From Bacillota bacterium (GTDB taxonomy: Bacteria; Bacillota; Clostridia; Christensenellales; CALWSW01), in the NCBI GenBank assembly GCA_023402915.1, contig JAEYFO010000145.1:1-6935 (forward strand): a stretch of 6,935 nt of DNA, given 5' to 3'. A model generated the notes under the pieces. It was not told the DNA's origin and ran no database searches. It was given only the letters and a program-made list of their open reading frames with translations. Position 1 is the first letter of the stretch, and the number at the start of each line of letters is the position of its first letter. Position numbers and translations under genes: made by a program. This document shows, one piece after another, positions 1 through 5,196 of the stretch.

Positions 1-336
1 AGCGACGACATGCTCATCATCCGCGGTGTGAACGTGTTCCCCACGCAGATCGAAGCGGCCTTCGCCTCTGTGGAAGGCATCATGCCCCACTATCAGCTCA
101 TCGTCGATCGCGTCAACAACCTCGACACCCTTGAGGTGCAAGTGGAGCTTTCCGCCGAAATGCCCGCCGACGAAGTGCGCAAGATCGAGGCGCTCCGTTC
201 CCAGCTGGAAAAGAGCATCCACAGCGTGCTGGGTCTGGCGGTCAACGTCACGCTGCTCCAGCCCAACACCATCCCGCGCAGCGAGGGCAAGGCCAAGCGC
301 GTCATCGACAAGCGCCACGTCTACGAAGCCCATTAA
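1..336 (+). CDS. paaK: Phenylacetate--CoA ligase, C-terminal part (5' end outside window)
   Basis: This is the last 111 residues of a PaaK-type adenylate-forming ligase, which activates phenylacetate or a related aryl acid to its CoA thioester with ATP in the cytoplasm. The frame is open from base 1. The methionine at base 10 is internal: it sits in the motif SDDMLIIRGVNVFP, the hinge between the large and small domains. The rest is the small C-terminal domain, which rotates between adenylation and thioester formation. It ends with IPRSEGKAKRVIDKR, where the lysine of the GKAKRV segment is the expected catalytic (A10) lysine. The end is intact, at TAA 334-336. In anaerobic Firmicutes such genes are often next to indolepyruvate:ferredoxin oxidoreductase genes and an ACT-domain gene. 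The ACT gene is present here at 1126, although unusually far away. No strong terminator follows the stop. The true substrate (phenylacetate, indoleacetate or another aryl acid) cannot be told from this part. Confidence 0.92.
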   Translation, partial: SDDMLIIRGVNVFPTQIEAAFASVEGIMPHYQLIVDRVNNLDTLEVQVELSAEMPADEVRKIEALRSQLEKSIHSVLGLAVNVTLLQPNTIPRSEGKAKRVIDKRHVYEAH

Positions 337-1111
337 GCCAGAGATTTCGATATTTCGAAAGGCCGGGGAGTTGGCCAATCGGTTTTCGCCGCTCCCCTGC
401 GCTTTCGGAGCGGAGCGTCCGCGCAGGTTTGAAAAGAAATTTGGGAAAATCCGAAGAAGCGCCGGCTTTGGAACGCGGCGGCAGGATCACGCTTTTCAAA
501 GCAGCCCCTTCAAAAAGGCTGCCGGATTAGTCATTTCCGTTGTTTTTTGATGGAAGCTGGACGTCTTTTTCCGAAAACTGCTTATGAAAGGTTTGTTGAA
601 AAGCCGCAGCCCATTCGCCCCGTCCCTTTCCGAAAACGGTTTTTCCCTGGCTGGTCGTGCCGTTTTTTTCTGAAAATTCCCTGCTGGAAGCTTCTTAAAA
701 AACCCCCTGTGCAATCGCCCTGCTCCTTTGTGAAAACGGCTTTGCCTTGGTATTGCCGCTCTTTCGACCGGCCCGTTCCGGCGCGCCTTTTTCAAATTGA
801 AAATTTTGGAAAATCTCCGGCACTGTTGTTTTTTCAAAAAGATGCAGTCCTTTGCCGGGCTACGCTTTTCAAAAAACAGACTCGCGCTTCAAGGCGCTGC
901 CATTTTCAAAAAACGCCGCTGGACGAATCCCTTTTCTGCCGCGCGAAAAAGCGCTTTTTATGTAGCGTGGAACAGGTTTCCGCCGGCCGCGCTTCCCTCT
1001 CGGCGCATTTTGCGCTACAATAGAGAAAATCACTCCGTAACCTTCGCAAACTGCAACAACTTTCGCACCGGCGCATACGCGCTCCCCTTTCTGCTTTCCC
1101 CCATCATCTTC
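337..1111. other. Gene-free spacer rich in T-run/A-run palindromic motifs
   Basis: There is no credible gene here. The longest open frame (547-1023) gives a low-complexity K/F/R/P-rich protein without a ribosome binding site. The spacer carries about ten degenerate copies of a short motif, a T-run followed by C, 0-2 bases and an A-run (for example at 353-360, 492-501, 566-577, 627-636, 663-676, 830-841, and near 864 and 903). Several are flanked by CGG, CTG or GCC. Hairpins seen: CCTGCGC (396-402) with GCGCAGG (421-427); GCAGCC (501-506) with GGCTGC (517-522); and a 14-bp palindrome of five A, GCGC and five T (946-959), which could act as a weak terminator. A possible promoter for the ACT gene is at its right end. 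Confidence 0.6.
993..1021 (+). promoter_or_regulatory. Possible promoter of the ACT-domain gene
   Basis: A -10 like hexamer TACAAT (1016-1021; 5 of 6 match TATAAT) lies about 105 bases before the start codon. The -35 position 17 bases upstream is poor (TTCCCT, 993-998). A small GCGC-ATTTT-GCGC hairpin (1003-1015) sits directly before the -10. The long distance from paaK makes a separate promoter likely, but this exact assignment is weak. Confidence 0.3.
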
Positions 1112-1125
1112 AGGAGGTGCATCGC

Positions 1126-1557
1126 ATGTATATCAAGCAGATTTCCGTCTTTATCGAAAACCGTACTGGCCGTCTGGCCGAATTCTGCCGCCTGCTGGGC
1201 GACAACGGCATTGATATGATCGCCATCACCATCGCCGACACCACCAGCTTCGGCATCCTGCGCGCCATCGTGAGCGACACGGACAGAGCCGTACAGGTGC
1301 TCCGCGAGGCCAACTACGCCGTCACCATCACGGAAGTGCTGGCCGTGGCCATCAACGACCAGCCCGGCGGCCTGGCCAGCGCCCTCGAGCTGCTGCGCGC
1401 GCACAATGTGAACGTCGAATATCTCTATTCCTTCGTGCGCCACGTGGGCGACGACTGCGCCATCCTCTTCCGCGTCGATCAGCCGGAAGAAGCCGTCCGC
1501 GTGTTTACGAAAAACGGCGTCCGCCTGCTCTCCGCCGCCGAGGTTGAGGTCAAGTAA
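1126..1557 (+). CDS. Tandem ACT-domain protein
   Basis: This is a 143-residue stand-alone protein made of two ACT domains, roughly residues 2-68 and 70-141. The first has the typical opening IKQISVFIENRTGRLAEFCRLL, shared with amino-acid-binding ACT modules, where the turn after the first strand and the following helix form the ligand site. The second has the matching turn at DQPGGLASALELL. No catalytic domain is attached, so the protein probably senses an amino acid or aryl acid in the cytoplasm. In Clostridia such proteins often accompany PaaK-type ligases and indolepyruvate oxidoreductase, which suggests a link to aromatic amino acid fermentation; that link is inferred from context. The start at 1126 is chosen because AGGAGG (1112-1117) lies 8 bases upstream. 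A GTG at 1117, three codons earlier, overlaps that site and is rejected. The gene ends in TAA, and no clear terminator was found after it. Confidence 0.92.
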   Translation: MYIKQISVFIENRTGRLAEFCRLLGDNGIDMIAITIADTTSFGILRAIVSDTDRAVQVLREANYAVTITEVLAVAINDQPGGLASALELLRAHNVNVEYLYSFVRHVGDDCAILFRVDQPEEAVRVFTKNGVRLLSAAEVEVK

Positions 1558-2155
1558 TTCCGCTTTTTCCCTTTTCCCGCTGAAAAATGGACGGCAAAGG
1601 CGGTTTTGGCGCTGCAAGGCTGAAAGGCAGAGTTCCTTTTGCCTTGTCTCTTTGGAGCTTTCCGGCGGACTCATCTGTGCTTTTCTCTTGCGCGTTTCGA
1701 CCGGCAGAGCCGGCGTGCTTCGAGCTTTCGAACCTGAGAGCCTTTGCCTTGTGGACTTTCGGCCCGCGGGTTTGTTCCACGGAAGTTCAACACCCATGTC
1801 TTTGCCCCTTGCTCCTTCCGCCGGATCGTTTCGACGGTTCTGCGCCGTGGGCGTTTGCCTTTGATCTTGGCCGTGTGGCTTTTGCTGTGGAAGGATTTGC
1901 TCACGGAATCGCCTTTTGTGGCTTCCCGCGCCTTCCGGCCGTTTTGCCGTCCCCTTTTCCGCGGACGCAGTATGCATTTGAGCGTTTTGCGCCCGCAGCA
2001 TCCCTTTTTTCCAAAACTGCATACACCGCATCTCACCCTTTTCGGATCGATTTTTGCGCAGATGTTCTGACCCTCTGCCGCGAGGGGCTCCTCCTTTTTG
2101 AGAAAGCATTCCTCTCTGAACCGCGCAAGTTTCTCCCATTCCATCCCATCAAAAA
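1558..2155. other. Gene-free, pyrimidine-rich spacer
   Basis: About 600 bases with no supportable gene. The open frame that runs through it into the next gene reads as low-complexity F/P/L/R sequence with no start signal. The + strand is rich in C and T, with loosely repeated pieces such as CCTTTTGCCTTGT (near 1637) and CCTTTGCCTTGT (near 1741). Towards the end, GAGG (2082-2085) and CCTC (2090-2093) with a following T-run could form a weak terminator. No promoter of good quality was found for the regulator downstream. Confidence 0.5.
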
Positions 2156-2171
2156 AGGAGGCAATTCTGCC

Positions 2172-2564
2172 ATGAAACTACAGGAATCCGGCGAAAACTA
2201 TCTGGAGACCATCCTCATTTTACAACAGCGGATGCAGCACGTCCGCTCCATCGACGTGGCCACGGAGCTGGGATTTTCCAAACCCAGCATCAGCCGCGCG
2301 GTCAACCTTCTGCGCGCCAACGGCTATCTGGACGTGGACGGAAACGGCTATCTCTGGCTGACGGAGAGCGGCCGCGCCGTGGCGGAGCGGATGTATGAGC
2401 GCCACCGCCTGCTCACGCGCTATCTCATGGCGCTGGGCGTGAGCGAGGAAACGGCCCGTCAGGACGCCTGCCGCATCGAGCATGTCATCAGCGCGGAATC
2501 CTTCGGGAAGATCAAGGAGCACGTTCAGACCCGCCTGCTGCCCGAATATAACGAGATCGGCTGA
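2172..2564 (+). CDS. DtxR/MntR-type metal-dependent transcriptional repressor (short form)
   Basis: This is a 130-residue DNA-binding regulator that should dimerise and bind operators when loaded with Fe2+ or Mn2+. Residues 1-65 form the winged helix-turn-helix: SGENYLETIL, then the recognition region GFSKPSISRAVNLL (34-47) and a wing around DGNGYLWLT. Residues 66-120 form the metal-binding and dimer domain. Aligned by eye with B. subtilis MntR and with DtxR, the ligands present are E12, H78, C100, E103 and H104. The string DACRIEHVIS resembles the DtxR Cys/Glu/His set, whereas Mn-specific MntR has Glu at the Cys position. N9 stands where MntR has Asp8. This points towards an iron-type sensor, as an inference. 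There is no C-terminal SH3-like domain, so the length is close to MntR. ATG 2172 is chosen because AGGAGG (2156-2161) lies 10 bases before it and the upstream reading is nonsense. A terminator follows at 2671-2709. Candidate operators of this type occur near 4972 and 6220. Confidence 0.93.
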   Translation: MKLQESGENYLETILILQQRMQHVRSIDVATELGFSKPSISRAVNLLRANGYLDVDGNGYLWLTESGRAVAERMYERHRLLTRYLMALGVSEETARQDACRIEHVISAESFGKIKEHVQTRLLPEYNEIG

Positions 2565-2617
2565 AAACGCGGCGCTGCGGCGCGCCCGGCGCACTTTCTC
2601 AGCTTTTGAATTGCTTT

Positions 2618-2647
2618 TTGGAAGCTTCAATTTTTCCATGCTTCCAA
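2618..2647. repeat. 8-bp inverted repeat (hairpin) after the DtxR-type gene
   Basis: TTGGAAGC (2618-2625) pairs perfectly with GCTTCCAA (2640-2647) across a 14-base loop. It lies in the untranslated 3' region of the regulator gene, before the main terminator. No T-run follows on the + strand, so it is more likely an mRNA 3' structure than a terminator. Confidence 0.55.
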
Positions 2648-2670
2648 CCTTCCCAAACGACCCTTTCCAA

Positions 2671-2709
2671 AAAAGAAAGCGCTTCTCAATTTTTTGAGAA
2701 ACGCTTTTT
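2671..2709. terminator. Bidirectional intrinsic terminator between convergent genes
   Basis: The arms are AAAGCG (2676-2681) plus TTCTCAA (2683-2689), pairing with TTGAGAA (2694-2700) plus CGCTTT (2702-2707), with one C/A mismatch and a TTTT loop. T-runs follow on the + strand (2705-2709, then GTTTT), and the A-run at 2669-2674 gives a U-run on the minus strand. It can therefore end transcripts of both the DtxR-type gene (+) and the minus-strand gene at 2842-3521. Confidence 0.85.
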
Positions 2710-2774
2710 GTTTTCTGCTTTTTCAAAACGGCTCGTTGGAATCTCTCTGCGCGCATGGCTGTTCCGAATCCTTC

Positions 2775-2790
2775 AAGCGGTTTCCCGCTT
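2775..2790. repeat. Small hairpin with GAAA tetraloop on the minus strand
   Basis: AAGCGG (2775-2780) and CCGCTT (2785-2790) flank TTTC. In the minus-strand transcript the loop reads GAAA, a stable GNRA tetraloop, about 50 bases after the stop of the minus-strand gene. It may protect the 3' end or add to termination. On the + strand it is followed by TTCTTCTT. Confidence 0.4.
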
Positions 2791-2841
2791 TTCTTCTTGA
2801 TGCAAGCCGCTACTCTGCCCTCTGCCGGTTTTTGCCCGCGC

Positions 2842-3521
2842 TCAATCCCGGCCGTCGCCCCGGTTTCCGCCGCGCTCACAACCCTCAAATGGCCGTAATA
2901 CCAGCGCCCGTAGCGATAGCCATAGTGGGGCGGGCAATGGGCGCAATCGCCGTCGCATCGCCCGTTGTCGCGCTTCTTTTGGGGAGTCCGCCGTTCTTCC
3001 CAAAGCTCGTCGCGCAGCGTTCCCCAGGAAAATCCCTGCGCATCGTCCTCCACCGTTCCGTAGGGTACGCCGCTTTGCCTGCAAATCTTTTTGATGAGCT
3101 TTTCGCCCACACCAAAATCGCACAGCGTCGTGATCTCTGCTTCCGTGAACCGCACGTCGCTATTTTTGAGCATTTTCTTCAAAAGCTCATCGTCACACCC
3201 ATTGTCGTAAACCTCGATGATCTGTGCGCCGCTCCACGTGCCCGGTACCGCGCAGGATTCCTCGATCAACAGCCTGACCGTCGCATCGTCCATCATATTG
3301 CGGAGCAGCTCGAGCAGCTGTGCCGCTGAATAAGGCGCATTGCTTGCGGCAAGGAGCGTTTCGACCGCTTCCTGCTCAAATCCATAGTCCCGGATCAGCA
3401 CGCAGCTGCAAACTTCCTCCGACGGCGTGTCCGGCCCAAAATCTTCGATAGCGCTCAACCTGCCATATTGTATCTTCTCATCCCAGTTTGGACAGTTGTT
3501 ATAGTACTCTTCCCACTTCAT
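2842..3521 (-). CDS. Helical-repeat protein with Cys-rich tail, unknown function; apparent -1 frameshift near the C-terminus
   Basis: I do not recognise a function. From ATG 3521 the protein starts MKWEEYYNNCPNW. Residues about 30-155 look like four helical-hairpin repeats of roughly 31 residues, each opening with an aromatic-Ser/Thr or Pro-Ser step and holding a loop such as NGCDDELLKKML or FGVGEKLIKKIC. The tail has C189, C193 and C196 (CxxxCxxC), then HYGYRYGRWYYGH, a possible metal-binding or ordered aromatic end. After HLR (residue 213) the original frame runs on as nonsense to 2220, antisense into the DtxR-type gene. The -1 frame instead gives GCERGGNRGDGRD and a stop at 2842-2844, for 226 residues in all. 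The switch lies at the G-run 2882-2884 and is best explained by loss of one G, in the organism or in the assembly. The start is fixed by a GGGGG site 7 bases upstream and by the promoter, whose -10 overlaps the earlier ATG at 3545. An uncorrected gene call would read 2220-3521. Confidence 0.72.
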
Positions 3522-3543
3522 CCAATCGCCCCCTTTTTTCCAC

Positions 3544-3571
3544 ATTCTACACAATTTCCGCCAAAAATCAA
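3544..3571 (-). promoter_or_regulatory. Promoter of the helical-repeat protein gene
   Basis: On the minus strand, -35 TTGATT (3571-3566) and -10 TAGAAT (3549-3544) are separated by 16 bases. Transcription should start near 3537, leaving a leader of about 16 bases with a G-rich ribosome binding site before ATG 3521. Confidence 0.65.
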
Positions 3572-3598
3572 CCAACCGCCCGGGTTCTTTACCCATAC

Positions 3599-3630
3599 AA
3601 AAAAACCGCCGAAGCAATTTGCTTCGGCGG
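3599..3630 (-). terminator. Intrinsic terminator of the tRNA-Pro gene
   Basis: A perfect 10-bp stem, CCGCCGAAGC (3606-3615) with GCTTCGGCGG (3621-3630), has a 5-base loop. On the minus strand it is followed by seven T (3605-3599). It lies five bases after the encoded CCA of the tRNA. Confidence 0.93.
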
Positions 3631-3634
3631 AAAG

Positions 3635-3711
3635 TGGTCTGGGTGAGAGGATTTGAACCTCCGGCCTCTTGAACCCCATTCAAGCACGCTACCAAGCTGC
3701 GCTACACCCAG
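3635..3711 (-). tRNA. tRNA-Pro (anticodon GGG)
   Basis: A 77-base tRNA with a complete cloverleaf: acceptor CUGGGUG pairs with CACCCAG; D-arm GCGC-AGCUUGGUA-GCGU; anticodon stem CUUGA/UCAAG around the loop AUGGGGU, giving anticodon GGG; T-arm GGAGG-UUCAAAU-CCUCU; discriminator A; CCA encoded at 3637-3635. GGG reads the proline codons CCC and CCU. It has its own promoter and terminator and is not part of a tRNA cluster in this window. Confidence 0.97.
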
Positions 3712-3748
3712 ACGTTTGTGAGAACCATTTCCCGTTCGCACAAGTAGT

Positions 3749-3777
3749 ATTATACGCAACCAACCGAAAAAAAGCAA
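3749..3777 (-). promoter_or_regulatory. Promoter of the tRNA-Pro gene
   Basis: On the minus strand, -35 TTGCTT (3777-3772) and a consensus -10 TATAAT (3754-3749) are separated by 17 bases. Transcription would start near 3742, leaving a pre-tRNA leader of about 30 bases. Confidence 0.88.
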
Positions 3778-4033
3778 GTGTTTTTTTGAAATTTTTTGAA
3801 TTTTCCCAAAATCTCTGCGGCGCTTTACCGCGCACAGCAAAGCCCTCTCTTTCCCTGCCGTGCCGGCTGCTTCCATCCGGCCAATTTCCGCCAGCGTTCT
3901 CCGCGCAATTCCACCCCGCCCGCGCCTGCTGACCAGCTCTCTTTTCCTATCGCTTCCTCTGTCTTCCGATCTTCCCGCCAAAGCTTCCGCTTTTACCGCC
4001 CATCCGCGTGTTTCCATCCGTGCTTTCACAATA
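3778..4033. other. Gene-free, pyrimidine-rich spacer
   Basis: This lies between the divergent promoters of the tRNA (minus) and the small flavoprotein (+). The + strand is strongly C/T-rich. The overlapping open frames in it read as low-complexity S/P/R/F sequence without ribosome binding sites. No RNA gene or clear repeat was recognised. Confidence 0.5.
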
Positions 4034-4067
4034 GTATCTTTCTGGTACCTACCGCACAAAATAGTGC
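4034..4067 (+). promoter_or_regulatory. Candidate HxlR/DUF24-type operator upstream of the flavoprotein gene
   Basis: An imperfect inverted repeat GTATC (4034-4038), five bases, GGTAC (4044-4048) has the GTA...TAC spacing known for operators of HxlR (DUF24, MarR-like) regulators such as YodB. It is followed by GCAC (4054-4057) and GTGC (4064-4067) around AAAATA. CACAATAGT (4027-4035) and CACAAAATAGT (4055-4065) also form a near direct repeat. No HxlR gene is in the window; assignment to this family is inference. Confidence 0.35.
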
Positions 4068-4071
4068 TTAC

Positions 4072-4100
4072 TTTTTCTTTTGACACTTCCGCGCTATGAT
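4072..4100 (+). promoter_or_regulatory. Weak candidate promoter of the flavoprotein gene
   Basis: TATGAT (4095-4100) is a good -10, but the -35 position 17 bases before it is only TTTTTC (4072-4077), directly after the dyads at 4034-4067. A poor -35 next to a dyad is what an activated or tightly controlled promoter would show. The leader would be about 50 bases. Confidence 0.4.
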
Positions 4101-4158
4101 ACTTGCAGCAGGGGGAGCTTCAAGCGCTTCCCGCAATTCATCACGGAGGTCCAGTTTC

Positions 4159-4554
4159 ATGAATCGCGTCGTCACTTTCCTCAACGAAAATCCCATCCAG
4201 TATCTTGCCACCGTTGGCCGCGACGGCAAGGCCAAATGCCGCCCGTTCATGTTTGCCGGCGAGCTGGACGGCAAGCTCTGGTTCTGCACCAACAACCAGA
4301 AGGACGTTTACAAGGACATGCAGCAAAACCCCGAGGTGGAGCTTTCCGTGTCCAGCCCCGCTTACGCCTGGATCCGCCTGCACGGCAGGGCTGTTTTTGA
4401 AAACAACCGCGCCGCCAAGGAGCTTTGCCTGAAAAACCCCATCGTCAAGAGCCAGTATGACGACGCCGGCAACCCCATCTTCGAGGTGTTTTATCTGGAA
4501 GCGCCCCACGGCGTTATCGCGGATTTTTCCGGCGATCCGCCCTATGAATTCTGA
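4159..4554 (+). CDS. Pyridoxamine 5'-phosphate oxidase-like flavin-binding protein
   Basis: This 131-residue protein has the split-barrel fold of the PNPOx/FMN-binding family. The N-terminal part has VVTFLNENPIQYLATVGRDGKAKCRPF (residues 4-30), the usual short helix and first strands of the barrel. It continues with MFAGELDGKLWFCTNNQKDVYKDMQQNPEVELSV, where the TNNQKDVYKD segment is the typical flavin-phosphate contact region. The C-terminal end, residues 109-131 (EVFYLEAPHGVIADFSG...), closes the domain. The protein is much shorter than true PdxH and lacks the PLP-site features of that enzyme, so a role as a flavin reductase, nitro/quinone reductase or redox-stress protein is more likely than vitamin B6 synthesis. 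The start is set by CGGAGG (4144-4149), 9 bases before ATG. It appears to be a single-gene unit with its own terminator and a possible HxlR-type operator, which would fit control by electrophile or redox stress. Confidence 0.9.
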   Translation: MNRVVTFLNENPIQYLATVGRDGKAKCRPFMFAGELDGKLWFCTNNQKDVYKDMQQNPEVELSVSSPAYAWIRLHGRAVFENNRAAKELCLKNPIVKSQYDDAGNPIFEVFYLEAPHGVIADFSGDPPYEF

Positions 4555-4561
4555 CCCCTCC

Positions 4562-4596
4562 GCCCCCGCAGCGCATCGTCCTGCGGGGGCTTTTTT
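4562..4596 (+). terminator. Intrinsic terminator of the flavoprotein gene
   Basis: A perfect 10-bp GC-rich stem, GCCCCCGCAG (4562-4571) with CTGCGGGGGC (4581-4590), has a 9-base loop and six T (4591-4596). It begins 8 bases after the stop codon. Confidence 0.95.
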
Positions 4597-4726
4597 GTTT
4601 GCGTCTCTCCGCCGCTCACAGGAACGGTCTTGCTTGCCCGTCTGTTTTTATTTTTTGCCTGCCCCCCCTTCCCGGCCGCGGCTTTCGCCGGTTTCGCATT
4701 TTTTCGTCCTTCCATCCTGCCGATGC

Positions 4727-4962
4727 TTGCATTTGTGCCTCCGCAAAGGCATAATAAAGGCAAAAGCGCACACCGTCGGACTTTTTGGGGACGCTCAAAC
4801 CCTCGCCCCGCCCGCTTTCAAACGCACGGCACGCCCTCAACGTTTGAAAATCCCTCTCCGCGCGTACGGCCTGCCGCCCGTTTCAGGACACACGCCGCCA
4901 GATTTGGGAATTTCCCGCCCGCGCCGTGCCCCTTCCCTTTCGCCGTTGCAAACGGCTTTTTT
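4727..4962 (+). ncRNA. Candidate small RNA or attenuated leader (promoter to terminator)
   Basis: -35 TTGCAT (4727-4732) and -10 CATAAT (4750-4755; 5 of 6 match consensus) are 17 bases apart, giving a start near 4762. A transcript from there would meet the perfect inverted repeat TTTCAAACG / CGTTTGAAA (4816-4824, 4841-4849; 16-base loop), then the palindrome GGGAA-T-TTCCC (4906-4916). It would end at the terminator-like hairpin 4942-4962, after about 200 bases. No open frame with a ribosome binding site lies within it. It matches no RNA family that I recognise. It could be a free small RNA or a premature stop in a long leader of the AraC gene. Confidence 0.3.
4942..4962 (+). terminator. Terminator-like hairpin in the region before the AraC gene
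   Basis: GCCGTT (4942-4947) pairs with AACGGC (4951-4956) across the loop GCA and is followed by six T (4957-4962). The stem is short but perfect. It lies 235 bases before the AraC start codon and just before the dyad at 4972. Confidence 0.65.
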
Positions 4963-4971
4963 CAGGGCATG

Positions 4972-4993
4972 CAGTTAGCTTTCGCTAATCGAA
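4972..4993 (+). promoter_or_regulatory. Candidate DtxR-like metal box upstream of the AraC gene
   Basis: TTAG (4975-4978), six bases, CTAA (4985-4988); the inner arms extend to TTAGC / GCTAA. With its flanks it reads CAGTTAG-N6-CTAATCGAAT, which differs at only two positions outside the spacer from the dyad before the lipoprotein gene (6222 onward). A poor -10 (GCTAAT, 4984-4989) overlaps it, so binding here could block transcription of the AraC gene. Which protein binds is inferred, not shown. Confidence 0.45.
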
Positions 4994-5143
4994 TTCGCCC
5001 TGCGTCCGGCCCGGCAGCTTTCCCAACCCAGCCTCTTCGCCGCCTGTTCCAACGGCCAAAAGAGCAACCAATGGAACAGTTGAAAAACCCCGTTCGCAGC
5101 CCACACCCGGAAACTCCCTCGCCCAAAACGCTTGAGGGATTCC

Positions 5144-5162
5144 ACCAGAACCGACCAGAACC
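5144..5162 (+). repeat. 9-bp direct repeat one helical turn apart
   Basis: ACCAGAACC occurs at 5144-5152 and again at 5154-5162, exactly 10 bases apart, 35 bases before the AraC start codon. It may be a protein site in the leader or a chance repeat. Confidence 0.4.
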
Positions 5163-5196
5163 TTCCGGGGCATCGCCCCTTCCAAAGGAGGACGCC

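Larger units (their letters stand above)
4597..5183. other. Gene-free region upstream of the AraC gene, with RNA-like structures
   Basis: The frame open through this region into the AraC protein reads as P/R/F/A-rich nonsense and lacks a start signal. The region nevertheless holds several signals, listed separately: a candidate promoter (4727-4755), a 9-bp inverted repeat (4816-4849), a hairpin with a six-T run (4942-4962), a dyad like the one before the lipoprotein gene (4972-4993), and a 9-bp sequence repeated 10 bases apart (5144-5162). It looks more like a regulatory leader or a small RNA gene plus a promoter than like empty spacer. Confidence 0.5.

Noticed and set aside
501..522. GCAGCC/GGCTGC hairpin as a terminator for the paaK gene
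   Set aside because: It is 165 bases after the stop and no T-run follows directly on the + strand.
547..1023. Open frame of 158 codons in the first spacer
   Set aside because: No ribosome binding site, no domain, and its composition comes from the T-run/A-run motifs.
337..1111. CRISPR array or tandem repeat
   Set aside because: The repeated pieces are only about 10 bases, degenerate and unevenly spaced, without conserved repeats or unique spacers of constant length.
1030..2139. Long minus-strand open frame (369 codons) antisense to the ACT gene and the next spacer
   Set aside because: It has no ribosome binding site, its part opposite the ACT gene mirrors that gene's codon bias, and the rest is low-complexity K/R/E/G-rich sequence.
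1587..2171. Upstream extension of the DtxR-type protein
   Set aside because: Family proteins start at the SGENYLETIL region, and AGGAGG lies directly before ATG 2172; the upstream part is low-complexity.
2220..2841. In-frame extension of the minus-strand helical-repeat gene through the terminator and the DtxR-type gene
   Set aside because: The reading is nonsense, lies antisense to a well-supported gene and crosses a strong terminator; the -1 frame gives a better tail and stop at 2842.
4080..4100. TTGACA (4080-4085) followed by TATGAT (4095-4100) as a promoter
   Set aside because: The spacer is only 9 bases, too short for a sigma-70-type promoter; the -10 may be used with a poor -35 further upstream.
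4141..4509. Minus-strand frame antisense to the flavoprotein gene
   Set aside because: A shadow of the GC-ending codons of the real gene, with no start signal.
4630..5196. Upstream extension of the AraC protein
   Set aside because: P/R/F/A-rich nonsense without a ribosome binding site; AAAGGAGG supports ATG 5197 and the length then fits the family.
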